Shown: in pieces, positions 8,785 through 17,242 of the stretch | How positions within the stretch are numbered: the first letter of the stretch is position 1 | How the letters are laid out: each line of letters starts with the position of its first letter | DNA from: Ensifer oleiphilus | Lineage (GTDB): Bacteria; Pseudomonadota; Alphaproteobacteria; Rhizobiales; Rhizobiaceae | Direction of reading: 5' to 3' | Assembly: GCF_013371465.1 (NCBI RefSeq) | Contig: NZ_JABWDU010000002.1 | Location: forward strand, 599,666-663,665 | Length of the DNA stretch: 64,000 nucleotides | Notes under the pieces: model-generated | Told to the model about the DNA's origin: nothing | The model's input: only the letters and a program-made list of their open reading frames with translations | Databases searched by the model: none | Program-made: the position numbers and the translations under genes

Positions 8785-9897
8785 ATGACGACGGTCGAAA
8801 GACCCTGCAACGAGACGATCCGGCAGATTCTGCGCGGCATCCTCGAGAGCAAGGCTTTTGCACGTTCCGAACGCCTGCGCGCTTTTCTCGCCTATGTTGT
8901 CGATAAGGAGATGATCGGCGAAGGTCCGCAGCTGAAGGGCTATTCGATCGCCATCGACGTCTTCGATCGCCCCCAGGCGTTCAATGCCGACAGCGACCCG
9001 CTGGTGCGGGTGCATGCGGGCAAGCTGCGCAAATTGCTCAAGGCCTACTACGAGACCGACGGCGCTAGAGACGAATGGCATCTGGTCATTCCCAAGGGCA
9101 CCTATGTGCCGGAATACAGCCGTCAAAGGATCGATGCGGCCAGTGTCGCCGAGCCACATGCCCGCCAGCCGAAGCTGACGAGGAAGCGCCTTCCCGGCCA
9201 GAAGTCGGCTTGGCCGCCGGCACCTTTGTCGTCGCCGCTCGCCGTTCTCTCCGTGTTGCCGCTGCTGCTGTTTGCGCCCCTGCCCTCGCCGGAGATGACT
9301 CTGGATATCGACGCACAGGCGAAGCTCTTCAACGGCCGCTACGCGACCGAGCGTGTGCTGCCGTCGGTGAACGTCATTGTTTCAGGCGACCAGAACGGCG
9401 ATATCAAAGCCTTCGCCACCGCTCTGCGCACCGCCGCCCAGCGCCACAAGACATTGGCGCGCGCCACCGATGGCGACACCGGGCGGCCAGTGTCGCGCAA
9501 TGCCGCGCTGTCGTTTTCGCTCGACCTGACCTGGTACGATGCGCCCGCAGCCGGTGTGCGCGTGACCTTGAAGCATGACGGCGAAGGCGTGCCGCTCCGG
9601 CAGGATTTCATCACCAGCGAGCGTTTGAAGAGCGAACCGGACCTTTTGTTCGAAAGCATGTCGCTGGCATCGGAACTGTTCTCTCTGGATGGCGAGATCT
9701 ACACCCACGCCAGCGAGGAACAGATCCAGAGCCCGCTGATGGATTGCATGACCGCGACTGCGCAGTACCGCAAGCTCCTGACCCGCGACAGCTTCGAAAA
9801 GGCCTGGTCCTGCCAGCAGCAGCTGGCGCCGCTGCGCGGCGATGAGCCTCTCTTCATCCTCAGCGCCAAGAGCCCGCTAAAGGTCGTCGGTCACTGA
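8785..9897 (+). CDS. Unknown protein: winged-helix-like N-terminal domain, one membrane segment, extracytoplasmic C-terminal domain
   Basis: A 370-residue protein without a clear named family. Residues ~1-112 match a domain seen in alphaproteobacteria at the front of adenylate-cyclase-like and TPR/TolB-like regulators: KGYSIAIDVFDRPQAFNADSDPLVRVHAGKLRKLLKAYYE followed by IPKGTYVPEY. It resembles an OmpR/CadC-type winged helix. Residues ~150-169 form one hydrophobic segment, and the remaining ~200 residues would lie in the periplasm, CadC-like in layout. I chose 8785 because GGAG sits 9 bases before it; 8764 is an alternative. Function is unknown; a membrane-bound regulator is inference. Confidence 0.6.
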   Translation: MTTVERPCNETIRQILRGILESKAFARSERLRAFLAYVVDKEMIGEGPQLKGYSIAIDVFDRPQAFNADSDPLVRVHAGKLRKLLKAYYETDGARDEWHLVIPKGTYVPEYSRQRIDAASVAEPHARQPKLTRKRLPGQKSAWPPAPLSSPLAVLSVLPLLLFAPLPSPEMTLDIDAQAKLFNGRYATERVLPSVNVIVSGDQNGDIKAFATALRTAAQRHKTLARATDGDTGRPVSRNAALSFSLDLTWYDAPAAGVRVTLKHDGEGVPLRQDFITSERLKSEPDLLFESMSLASELFSLDGEIYTHASEEQIQSPLMDCMTATAQYRKLLTRDSFEKAWSCQQQLAPLRGDEPLFILSAKSPLKVVGH

Positions 9898-10313
9898 CGA
9901 AAGCCATGGTTCCGAGCGCCGGGAGGGCTCGGCCGCCACGGCTCAAACCAGCATTTCCCCTGCAATATTAAGGACTATTCATATATGCGATTCGCGTATA
10001 CGGTGTGGTCATGCGTTGGGAATTGGTGCCTGGTTGCTCGTCAGGCAAGCACAATTGTCAGCAGTAATCGCGCCGTGGGCGCGGTGTGCCCCAGCCGAGC
10101 AGCAGGCGCTATCGTCGATGATCGACGGTGGCTTCGGAGCGTGGATCCATTCCGCTCCCGGTCACGGACGGTCGTGGCGGCGTCCTGATGCCTGCGGCAT
10201 AATTCCGTAAGTCGGCAGCGATATCGGGACCAATTATGCAGCAAATCGAAGCGTTACGGCGACTTGCCCTCCCTTGAAAGGGCGCGCGGCGCCGTCAACC
10301 GGGGACAATCGAT
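9898..10313. other. Gene-free gap with one family-2 repeat
   Basis: Stretch of 416 bases with short unconvincing ORFs only. It includes the repeat at 10191-10260 and the promoter region of the MerR-LuxR gene. Confidence 0.5.
10191..10260. repeat. GCATAATT...AATTATGCAGCA inverted repeat, family 2, copy 2
   Basis: GGCATAATTCC near the left and CCAATTATGCAGCAAATCG near the right, ending in AAGCGTTACGGCG. The right half is nearly identical to that at 58380-58405. Confidence 0.6.
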
Positions 10314-10994
10314 ATGCCGCGAGACCACTGGAAATACGAGGGCGTTCTGGCGGCGCCCGAACGTGTCGGCTACCTGCCCAAACTGCCGCTGCCCCACCAC
10401 GATCCTTCAAGCCCGCTTGCAATCGCCGATATGGCCGATGCCTTCGGCGTCACCCACCGCACCCTGCATTTCTATGAGGAGAAGGGCCTGCTGATCGCCG
10501 CCCGCATGGGGCCGATGCGGGTCTATGGAGCCGACCATATCCGGCGCATGGCCGTCATCAACGCCTGCCGCGAAATCGACATGCCGATCGCCGCCATCCA
10601 GGAGCTGCTTTCGAGCCTCGCCGGTGCCGATGACCAGACCGAGGCCGACCGGCTTTTCAAGGAGGCGCTGCTGTCGCGGCGGCGGGAGCTGGCCGCCCAG
10701 CAATCCAACCTGCGCCGACAGATGCAACGCATCGCCGAACTGCTGGAAAGCGACGCCGAGAATGGCGAGCCCTCACCCGATGACGCCGCGCACGTGCACC
10801 TCTCGCCGATCGAAAGCGAATGCCTGACCTTCCTGGCCGAAGGCTATCCTGCCTCGCGTATCGCCCGGCTGATGGAGATGGATCTGGCCGCGGCCCTCAC
10901 GCTCGAAGCCGGCATCATTCGCAAGTTCAACGCTCACAACCGCTTCCAGGCCATTGCCAAGGCGGTGCTGTCGGGCATGATCGCCGCGGAGTAG
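10314..10994 (+). CDS. MerR-type regulator fused to a C-terminal LuxR-type helix-turn-helix
   Basis: A 226-residue protein with two DNA-binding domains. Residues ~35-105 are a MerR head: LAIADMADAFGVTHRTLHFYEEKGLL, then the wing and the helices typical of MerR. Residues ~120-150 form the expected coiled coil (RRELAAQQSNLRRQMQRIAEL). From residue 163 the sequence matches a GerE/LuxR helix-turn-helix: LSPIESECLTFLAEGY, then ASRIARLMEMD, then AGIIRKFNAHNRFQAI. MerR proteins normally dimerise through the coiled coil and bind an effector C-terminally; here a second DNA-binding domain takes that place. The start has GGGGA 8 bases upstream. Targets are unknown. Confidence 0.85.
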   Translation: MPRDHWKYEGVLAAPERVGYLPKLPLPHHDPSSPLAIADMADAFGVTHRTLHFYEEKGLLIAARMGPMRVYGADHIRRMAVINACREIDMPIAAIQELLSSLAGADDQTEADRLFKEALLSRRRELAAQQSNLRRQMQRIAELLESDAENGEPSPDDAAHVHLSPIESECLTFLAEGYPASRIARLMEMDLAAALTLEAGIIRKFNAHNRFQAIAKAVLSGMIAAE

Positions 10995-11000
10995 CTGTAG

Positions 11001-11069
11001 CGCGATGGTTCGCGCCATCGGGCGCATCTCGCCCTGATCCCGCGCGCATCGCGGGAATGAACCATCGCG
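11001..11069. repeat. Branched inverted-repeat structure
   Basis: Outer arms CGCGATGGTTC and GAACCATCGCG (11 bp, perfect) enclose at least two inner hairpins: GGGCG/CGCCC and TCCCGC/GCGGGA. It lies 6 bases after the MerR-LuxR stop and could act as a terminator or RNA-processing element. It lacks a T tract. Confidence 0.5.
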
Positions 11070-11200
11070 GCACCGAGATTCCCGTGGCCCGAATGGCACC
11101 CGTGAGGGGCAATTCTCTCGGGATCACCGACAATGTGATGTCTTCAGTGCCACGCCCGTGTTACGAGGCGCGCAAACGACGCAAGTGAGAGACGACCCCG

Positions 11201-11875
11201 ATGCTTCCCTGGATCCAGCTAGACCGCGCGACAATTCCCGGTGACGGCGACGAATTGCGTCTGAAGAGCCGCGGCAGCGAGTTTTCCATCATGCTCGGCT
11301 CGACGGAACTGATGAACAGCCGGCTGAGCGGTTCGGAAGAGGCGCTTGCGACGCTGGCCTACGAGCGGATCGCCGGCCGCAAGAATGCCTGCATGCTGAT
11401 CGGCGGGCTCGGCATGGGCTTTACCCTGCGCGCCGCCCTCGGCGTCCTGCCGGACGACGCCCGCGTGGTGGTTGCAGAGCTTGTGCCCGCCGTCGTCGAG
11501 TGGGCGCGCGGGCCGATGGCGGAGCTGCACAAGGGCACACTCGACGATCCCAGGGTCGAGATCCATATCGGTGACGTCGGTGGGCTGATCCGTTCGAAAT
11601 CAACCGCCTACGATGCCATCCTGCTCGATGTCGACAACGGCCCCGACGGTTTGACGCGCCCTTCCAACGACAGCCTCTACAACCACACCGGTCTGCGTGC
11701 CGCCAAGGCTGCGTTGCGCGCCAACGGCGTGCTTGCCGTCTGGTCTTCAGCGCCGGATAGCGCTTTTACCCGCCGATTGCGCGAAGTCGGCTTTGCCACC
11801 GACGAGGTCAATGTGCGCGCAAATGGCAAACGCGGCGGCGCACGCCATGTGCTCTGGATGGCGACCAAACGGTAG
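11201..11875 (+). CDS. Spermidine-synthase-like SAM-dependent enzyme
   Basis: A 224-residue Rossmann-fold protein of the spermidine synthase-like group. It has the nucleotide-binding GGLGMGFTLRAAL glycine loop (~residues 68-80), VVVAELVPAVVEWAR with the acidic residue at the end of strand 2, and YDAILLDVDNGPDGL at strand 4. Length is shorter than true spermidine synthases (~290) and the N-terminal tetramerisation domain is reduced, so the product may not be spermidine. No polyamine gene is nearby. Start follows a GAGAG sequence. Confidence 0.78.
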   Translation: MLPWIQLDRATIPGDGDELRLKSRGSEFSIMLGSTELMNSRLSGSEEALATLAYERIAGRKNACMLIGGLGMGFTLRAALGVLPDDARVVVAELVPAVVEWARGPMAELHKGTLDDPRVEIHIGDVGGLIRSKSTAYDAILLDVDNGPDGLTRPSNDSLYNHTGLRAAKAALRANGVLAVWSSAPDSAFTRRLREVGFATDEVNVRANGKRGGARHVLWMATKR

Positions 11876-11919
11876 AAATTCCGGTTAGCCGGGCATCGGT
11901 TCCACCGTCAAGGTGGCAG

Positions 11920-12279
11920 TTACCCGTTGAGAAAGGCCCGGCTTGAGACGGAGATCGGATTGTCGCTCGGATCCTTCGCATTGGCAAAGACATAGCCGTC
12001 GGCCGAATGGATGGCGCCGAACATCAGCCCTTCGGCGGCGCAGCGCGCGCAAAATGCTTCGACATCCCCGATATCGAACACCAGTTTGACCAGAGACTGG
12101 CCGCGCCGCTGCCCCTTGGCCGCCGGGTGGACCATCAGGCTGGCGCCGCCATCCCCCGGGATCAGCTCGACGATCCGGTCGCCCGGCTCGCGCAACGCCT
12201 GAAACCCGAAGTGCTTTTCGTAGAAACGAACGGTCGCTTCCACATCATGGGCGTAAAGGATGATCCGGTTGATCGGCAC
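11920..12279 (-). CDS. VOC family protein (GTG start)
   Basis: A 119-residue glyoxalase-fold protein: INRIILYAHDVEATVRFYEKHFGFQ in the first module, ELIPGDGGASLMVHP, and ANAKDPSDNPISVSS at the end. The start codon is GTG with AGGAG six bases upstream, in place of any suitable ATG. Substrate is unknown. It lies between a spermidine-synthase-like gene (convergent) and a helicase gene on the same strand, 42 bp away. Confidence 0.82.
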   Translation of the reverse strand: MPINRIILYAHDVEATVRFYEKHFGFQALREPGDRIVELIPGDGGASLMVHPAAKGQRRGQSLVKLVFDIGDVEAFCARCAAEGLMFGAIHSADGYVFANAKDPSDNPISVSSRAFLNG

Positions 12280-12321
12280 AGGGGTCTCCTCGCTCGAAGA
12301 AGCCTCGGCGACCGCTCGAAG

Positions 12322-13449
12322 TTAGCGAACGATCGTCAGCCGTTCGGCCGCACGGGTGATCGCGGTATAGAGCCAGCGCTCGCGCGTGTCGCGGAAGGCC
12401 CAGCTCTCGTCGAACAGCACGACATTATTCCATTGCGAGCCCTGCGCCTTGTGCACCGTCAGCGCATAGCCGAAATCGAACTCGTCGTAGCGCTTGCGGG
12501 TCGTCCAGGGGATTTCGCCCTCGACCTCCTCGAAGGCCGCCTTCAACAGCTTGATCTTGGCGGCGCCACGATCCATGTCGTCGTCTTCGGGGCGGATCAT
12601 CAGGTTGATGCCCGGCTTCACCGTTTCCTTCGACGAGCTCATCACCTGCCAGAGCGAGCCGTTGAGCAGGCCCTTGGCCGGGTCGTTCCTGAGGCACACC
12701 AGCTTGTCGCCCGATTGCGGATATTCGCTGGTAAAACCCTTGAGCTCGCGAAGACGCTGGTTGTAGCGCCGCCGGGTCTTGTTGGTACCGACCAGCACCT
12801 GGTCTGCCTCCAGAACCAGCTCCTGGTTGACCTGCCCGCGACCGATCACCTGCGTGGTGCCGTAGTCGCCATGCATGATCTCGTTGCCTTCGCGCACCTG
12901 CATCGCGAGGCGAATGATCGGGTTGTCCCGCGCCTGGCGATGAATGTCCGTGAGCAGGTAATCCGGATCCTGATTGGTGAAATAACCGCCGCCGGTCACC
13001 GGTGGCAGCTGGCCGGGATCGCCGAGCACCAGGATCGGCGTGCCGAAGCTCATCAGGTCCTTGCCGAGCGCCTCGTCGACCATGGAGCATTCGTCGACGA
13101 TGATCAGCGCCGCCTTGGCGACCGGGCTCTGGCGGTTGATGGAAAACATCGGCGCGATCGAGGTCTTGCCGGTTTCCTCGTCGGAAACCTCCTCCTCGCC
13201 GCGCGGCCGGTAGATCAGCGAGTGGATGGTCTTGGCGTTGCTCGCCCCCTTGGAGCGCAAGACCTGGGCCGCCTTGCCGGTAAAGGCAGCAAACAGCACG
13301 TCGCCGTCCACATGCTCGGCGAAATGGCGCGCAAGCGTCGTCTTGCCGGTGCCGGCGTAACCGAACAGCCGGAAGAGCGGCGAGCGGCCTTCCTTCAGCC
13401 ATTGCGAAACGGCCTTGAGGGCCTCGTCCTGTTGCGGAGCAAATTGCAT
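12322..13449 (-). CDS. RecD-like ATP-dependent DNA helicase (superfamily 1)
   Basis: A 375-residue SF1B helicase core. Walker A GYAGTGKTT (~residues 30-38), Walker B IIVDECSMVD, motif III LGDPGQLPPV, and near the C-terminus the RecD/TraA signature DFGYALTVHKAQGSQWNNV with motif VI WLYTAITRAAERL. It is about half the length of RecD2, so it has only the motor and little N-terminal extension. Such short RecD-like proteins are common in alphaproteobacteria; their role in repair is presumed 5'-3' unwinding. No recB or recC is present. Confidence 0.9.
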   Translation of the reverse strand: MQFAPQQDEALKAVSQWLKEGRSPLFRLFGYAGTGKTTLARHFAEHVDGDVLFAAFTGKAAQVLRSKGASNAKTIHSLIYRPRGEEEVSDEETGKTSIAPMFSINRQSPVAKAALIIVDECSMVDEALGKDLMSFGTPILVLGDPGQLPPVTGGGYFTNQDPDYLLTDIHRQARDNPIIRLAMQVREGNEIMHGDYGTTQVIGRGQVNQELVLEADQVLVGTNKTRRRYNQRLRELKGFTSEYPQSGDKLVCLRNDPAKGLLNGSLWQVMSSSKETVKPGINLMIRPEDDDMDRGAAKIKLLKAAFEEVEGEIPWTTRKRYDEFDFGYALTVHKAQGSQWNNVVLFDESWAFRDTRERWLYTAITRAAERLTIVR

Positions 13450-13828
13450 GACGCGAAGTGTCAGGATTCGGGGTGCACAAGCAAGCCCGGATTTCCGCCC
13501 GACAGCCGGCGGCCGCGCTCGGAACGGGCCGTATCGCCAAATCCTGCACCGGAAATTCCGGATATCGCGGATCGATCAGCCGTCGAGACGCCCAACGGCG
13601 CATCTCAGCGGCGCAAGGCACGGGGACTGCTCCAGCACCGTTCGACCAATGATCTCGATCTCCCCTCGTGTCGGCTGTGGCCAATTCTTGCCCTGTGGCT
13701 TGCCTGCGGCTTGAATGCCCGCGCGCAATGCTGCTAACGAGCGGTTGCGCGGCATATCGCCCTATCTACGGGCCTGTCCGCGCCAAACTGATCAGGCGGG
13801 CACGAACCGCCTGAGGCAATGCCGGAGA

Positions 13829-14917
13829 ATGCCCTTGAAGCCCGATCAGCCCTCCACCCCTTCGGCACCTGTCGGCATCGGCCGTCTCGCTTCGGCGCTG
13901 CAGTGGCTGCTTCTCGCGCTGGTCTCCCTGGTCTTTACGGTGGTCCTCGAACTGATCGGCATCCCCGCCGGCCTGCTGATCGGGCCGATGTTCGCGGCCG
14001 TCCTCTTCGGCATGAACGGCAGCACCATCCGCCTGCCCAAGCAGGTATATTTCTGCGTGCAGTTCATTCTGGCGATGATGATTGCCGGCGCGATGACGCC
14101 GGGCATGCTCGGCACCTTTTCCGGCAACTGGCCGCTGTTCCTCAGCGTCATTCTTTCCGTCATCGCCGTCAGCACGCTTTGCGGCTGGGTGATCACCCGC
14201 ATGCGCATCCTACCGGGCACGACCGCGATCTGGGGCTCGTCGGCGGGTGCTGCCTCGACCATGCTGATGATGGCGGACGCTTATGGCGCGGATGCCCGCC
14301 TCGTCGCCTTCATGCAGTATCTGCGCGTCATCTTCGTCGCGAGCACCGCGACCATGGTCGCCCATCTCTGGGTAACCGGCACCGAGGCCGAAACCGCGAT
14401 CGTCTGGTTCGAGCCGGTCTCGATCCTGCCATTCCTGGCAACGCTTGCTGTCGGGCTCGGCGCCGCCTTTGCCGGCCGGATGCTGCGCGTGCCGGCCGGC
14501 GCTTTCCTGATGCCGTTCCTCGTCGGGGCCGTGCTCAATGTCAGCGGCGTCATGACCACGGAGCTGCCGCAATGGCTGCTGGCGCTCTGTTATGGCCTGC
14601 TCGGCTGGAACATCGGCCTCGGCTTCACCCGCTCGATCCTTGCCCATGCCCGCCGCGCCCTGGTGCCGACGGTGATCTCGATCGTCGTCTTGATCTCGTT
14701 TTCCGGCCTGCTCGCTCTCTTGCTCATCAAGGTCGCGGGCATCGATCCGTTGACCGCCTATCTCGCCACCAGCCCGGGCGGCCTCGATTCCATCGCGGTG
14801 ATCGCGGCATCCAGCAATGTCGACCTCTCCTTCGTCATGGCACTGCAGTCCGCCCGCCTGATGATCATCACCATGATCGGCCCCGCGCTCGCGCGTTTCG
14901 TCGCCGACCGCGCGTGA
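13829..14917 (+). CDS. AbrB-family integral membrane protein (duplicated AbrB domain)
   Basis: A 362-residue, strongly hydrophobic protein with roughly ten membrane segments arranged as two repeats, each starting near IPAGLLIGPMFAAVL or RVPAGAFLMPFLVGAVL, with GWNIGLGF and ATSPGGLDSIAVIA in the second half. This is the AbrB/ammonia-monooxygenase-like regulator family of putative transporters, unrelated to the AbrB transcription factor. The 13829 ATG has GAGG about 12 bases upstream; the frame is open back to 13715 without family resemblance. Substrate is unknown. Confidence 0.85.
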   Translation: MPLKPDQPSTPSAPVGIGRLASALQWLLLALVSLVFTVVLELIGIPAGLLIGPMFAAVLFGMNGSTIRLPKQVYFCVQFILAMMIAGAMTPGMLGTFSGNWPLFLSVILSVIAVSTLCGWVITRMRILPGTTAIWGSSAGAASTMLMMADAYGADARLVAFMQYLRVIFVASTATMVAHLWVTGTEAETAIVWFEPVSILPFLATLAVGLGAAFAGRMLRVPAGAFLMPFLVGAVLNVSGVMTTELPQWLLALCYGLLGWNIGLGFTRSILAHARRALVPTVISIVVLISFSGLLALLLIKVAGIDPLTAYLATSPGGLDSIAVIAASSNVDLSFVMALQSARLMIITMIGPALARFVADRA

Positions 14918-14965
14918 GCGCTTTCACGCCCGCGCGTGAGAATTTCGCCACGGTGCAACAAGGCC

Positions 14966-14994
14966 GGGAATAATTACCGCCCTCCTCGTGTCTC
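14966..14994 (+). promoter_or_regulatory. Candidate ECF-type promoter of the sigma/anti-sigma operon
   Basis: GGGAATAA at 14966 and CGTGTCTC ending at 14994 resemble the GGAAT / cGTC pattern of ECF promoters, about 60 bases before the first gene of an operon that encodes an ECF sigma factor. Spacing (18 between GGAAT and GTCTC) is slightly long. Autoregulation is typical of ECF sigma factors, but this site is only a candidate. Confidence 0.35.
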
Positions 14995-15053
14995 TTCTTC
15001 GGATACGCATCCCACGCGCTCCGTTAGAAACAACTTGAGGAAGGAAAGCTCCC

Positions 15054-15425
15054 ATGAGACCGTTACCCCTAGCGATTGCTATTTGCCTTGTCGCCGGCGT
15101 CGCCTTTGCGGCCCCTCCGGTCAAGACGGTCGAAACGGCAAAGGGCAATGTGCTCGCCGCCGCCAACGGCATGACGCTTTATACGTTCAAGAACGACAAG
15201 AAGGGTGAATCGAACTGCTACGATTCCTGCGCCACCAACTGGCCGCCATTCATGGTCGAAGGCGATGCCAAGGCCGAGGGAGCCTTTACGATCGTCGAGC
15301 GCAAGGACGGGGCAAAGCAATGGGCGAAAGACGGCATGCCGCTGTATTTCTGGATCAAGGACAAGAAGATGGGTGACGCGACCGGCGACGGCGTAAAGGG
15401 CGTCTGGGATGTCGTCAAGCCGTGA
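15054..15425 (+). CDS. Secreted COG4315 (PF03640, Lipoprotein_15-like) protein
   Basis: A 123-residue exported protein: signal peptide ending AGVAFA, then two repeats of the family. Each repeat has the pattern LAAANGMTLYTFKND...CYDSCATNWPPF and WAKDGMPLYFWIKDKKMGDATGDG. The function of the family is unknown. It opens an operon with an ECF sigma factor (4 bp gap) and an anti-sigma factor, so it is probably either a target of that sigma factor or part of its signal pathway. Strong ribosome-binding site GGAAGGAAAG. Confidence 0.85.
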   Translation: MRPLPLAIAICLVAGVAFAAPPVKTVETAKGNVLAAANGMTLYTFKNDKKGESNCYDSCATNWPPFMVEGDAKAEGAFTIVERKDGAKQWAKDGMPLYFWIKDKKMGDATGDGVKGVWDVVKP

Positions 15426-15429
15426 CCGC

Positions 15430-15963
15430 ATGAGCGAGGGTGTGGAGGCGAATGCCGCCGCGCCCGACCGCTTCGAGGAGGACGTGCTGGCGCTGATGCC
15501 GGCCCTCAGGCGCTATTCGCGCAGCCTCGTGCGCTCGGATCCGGATGGTGAAGACCTGCTGCAGGATTGTGTCGAGAAGGTTCTGGCGCGCCGCGCCCAG
15601 TGGCGCGGGGTCAACCTGCGCGCCTGGGCCTTCACCATCATGACCAATCTCAGCCGCAACCGGCACCGGCACACGGCGCTCCACCCGCAGGTCGAACTGG
15701 ACGAAACGCTCGGCCTGCAGGCAGAAACCCATGAAAGCGACCCGCTCGAACGCTCGCGGCTGGAGCGCGCGCTCAACGGGCTTTCGGCGGAAAGCCGCTC
15801 CGTGCTGATGCTCGTGGTGATCGAGGGATACCGATACCAGGATGTGGCCGACATGCTGGCCATTCCGATCGGCACGGTGATGTCGCGCCTGTCGCGGGCG
15901 CGTCACCAGCTTGCCGAAGCGATGAAGGACGATAACGTGATCAGCATGCGGAGACCGAAATGA
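15430..15963 (+). CDS. ECF-family RNA polymerase sigma factor
   Basis: A 177-residue group 4 sigma factor. Region 2: LMPALRRYSRSLVRSDPDGEDLLQDCVEKVLARRAQW...LRAWAFTIMTNLSRNRHR. Region 4: LNGLSAESRSVLMLVVIEGYRYQDVADMLAIPIGTVMSRLSRAR. It sits between a secreted COG4315 protein and an anti-sigma factor whose start overlaps its stop. In Sinorhizobium meliloti the sulfite-responsive RpoE1/RpoE4 (ECF26) systems have this organisation; similarity is suggested by layout and by the nearby nitrile hydratase and ilv genes, not shown by alignment. The ATG at 15430 was chosen; 15409 would overlap the upstream gene. Confidence 0.92.
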   Translation: MSEGVEANAAAPDRFEEDVLALMPALRRYSRSLVRSDPDGEDLLQDCVEKVLARRAQWRGVNLRAWAFTIMTNLSRNRHRHTALHPQVELDETLGLQAETHESDPLERSRLERALNGLSAESRSVLMLVVIEGYRYQDVADMLAIPIGTVMSRLSRARHQLAEAMKDDNVISMRRPK

Positions 15964-16778
15964 CGGAAGATTTGAACACCGTCTCCGAAGACGACCTCAA
16001 CGCCTATGTCGACGGCTTCCTGAGCGAGGCGGACCGGGCGCGGGTCGAGCAATGGCTCGAGCGCAATCCGGCGCGCGCCGAAGACGTTCGCCAATGGCAG
16101 GCCCAGGCGACCGAGCTTCGCGCCATGTTCTCCCCCTATGCCCGCAGCGACGAGCGCGACCGCACGCTTTTGTCAGCCACGAATGCCCGGGCGGCTGCCA
16201 CTTCGGGCGATCGCTGGACAGAACGCCTTGGCAGCCGTATTGCCGCCGGTCTCCTGCTGTTTGCCGCGGGCGCCCTCACCGGGCTCTATGCCCCGCATAT
16301 CCTTGCGCCCGAGCGGTCCGAGCACGTTGCCCAGTTGGCGGAAAGCCTGCCGCGCCAGGCGCAATCGGCATTTCTCATCTATGCGAGCGAAGTGCGCCAC
16401 GCCGTCGAGGTCGGGCCGGACCAGCAGACCCATCTCGCCAACTGGCTCGGCAAGCGGCTCGATCATCCGCTCAACATTCCCGACCTGTCGAGCCTCGGCT
16501 TTTCGCTCGTCGGCGGCCGGCTGCTGCCGGTCAACGGCAAGGCGGGCGCGCTGTTCATGTATGAGGACGCAAGCGGACAGCGGCTGACGGTGCTGCTCGG
16601 CCGCAATCCCGACAACCGGGAAACGAGCTTCCGCATCGACAGCAGCGGTGGCGTCGAGACCTTCTACTGGATCGACGGCCCGATCGGCTACGCCGTCACC
16701 GGCGAAGTGCCGCGCGCGGTTCTGCAGAAGGTCGCCGACGAATGCTACCGCCAGTTCGAGAAGCCGGCTGCTTCTTGA
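15960..16778 (+). CDS. Membrane-anchored anti-sigma factor
   Basis: A 272-residue protein translationally coupled to the ECF sigma gene (ATGA overlap). The N-terminus has the anti-sigma start SEDDLNAYVDGFLSEADRARVEQWLERNP, which would bind the sigma factor in the cytosol. One membrane segment lies at ~residues 92-110 (IAAGLLLFAAGALTGLYAP). The remaining ~160 residues are periplasmic, with no cysteine/histidine zinc motif of the ZAS type in the N-terminal part, so a signal perceived outside the cytoplasm is likely. A family-1 repeat starts 5 bases after the stop codon. Confidence 0.88.
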   Translation: MTEDLNTVSEDDLNAYVDGFLSEADRARVEQWLERNPARAEDVRQWQAQATELRAMFSPYARSDERDRTLLSATNARAAATSGDRWTERLGSRIAAGLLLFAAGALTGLYAPHILAPERSEHVAQLAESLPRQAQSAFLIYASEVRHAVEVGPDQQTHLANWLGKRLDHPLNIPDLSSLGFSLVGGRLLPVNGKAGALFMYEDASGQRLTVLLGRNPDNRETSFRIDSSGGVETFYWIDGPIGYAVTGEVPRAVLQKVADECYRQFEKPAAS

Positions 16779-16782
16779 AGTT

Positions 16783-16877
16783 AAAGCACGTCGCGCAAAA
16801 TTGCGCAGCGCTTTTGCGCGACATGCGTGAAAACAAGAGCTTAAAGCGCGCAAAGCGAATCTTAAAGATCGACTTTA
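16783..16877 (+). repeat. About 100-bp intergenic repeat, family 1, copy 2
   Basis: Same orientation as 42932-43033 and opposite to 5333-5432. Shares GTCGCGCAAAA, CTTTTGCGCGACATGCGTG, AAAACAAGA and AAAGCGCGCAAAGCGAATC. It again sits directly behind a stop codon. Confidence 0.72.
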
Positions 16878-16972
16878 GGTGCTTCGCCGGCATCCCTCTG
16901 CATGGCATATCTGGCGGCGGCGCTGAGGGCACAGCTTCGACGCACGGCGTGTGCGGTCAGCGGCTTGCGCCT

Positions 16973-17242
16973 TCAGGGACACCGGTAATAAATCCGCCCG
17001 TAGGCATCGACAGCCTGCACGCAGCCGGGCGCGTAGACCGTTGCGCCCACGGCAGCTCCCGCTGCCACGGTCCGGCGCGTCGTCCGGCGCGCCACTCCGG
17101 CGTAGCTTACCGGCGTCAGCGGACGCCCGACACGGGCCTGGGCTTCGGAGATGAAATAGCCGGTTTCATTGGTGGGAAGGTCGCCCAACAGCATCAGGGC
17201 AATACCGGCTGCCACGGCGGCTATTCTTGTGCGGCGGGTCAT
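16973..17242 (-). CDS. Small secreted protein of unknown function
   Basis: An 89-residue protein with an N-terminal hydrophobic segment (IAAVAAGIALMLLGDL) that could be a signal peptide, and a C-terminal piece APGCVQAVDAYGRIYYRCP with two cysteines. Similar small rhizobial periplasmic proteins end in a ...DAYGRVYYRC-type motif, but no function is known. Its ATG overlaps the stop codon of the preceding DUF2092 gene by 4 bp, so the two are coupled and probably act together. Confidence 0.7.
   Translation of the reverse strand: MTRRTRIAAVAAGIALMLLGDLPTNETGYFISEAQARVGRPLTPVSYAGVARRTTRRTVAAGAAVGATVYAPGCVQAVDAYGRIYYRCP

Noticed and set aside
12007-13737. 576-codon + strand frame
   Set aside because: Antisense to the VOC and RecD-like helicase genes, whose motifs are intact.
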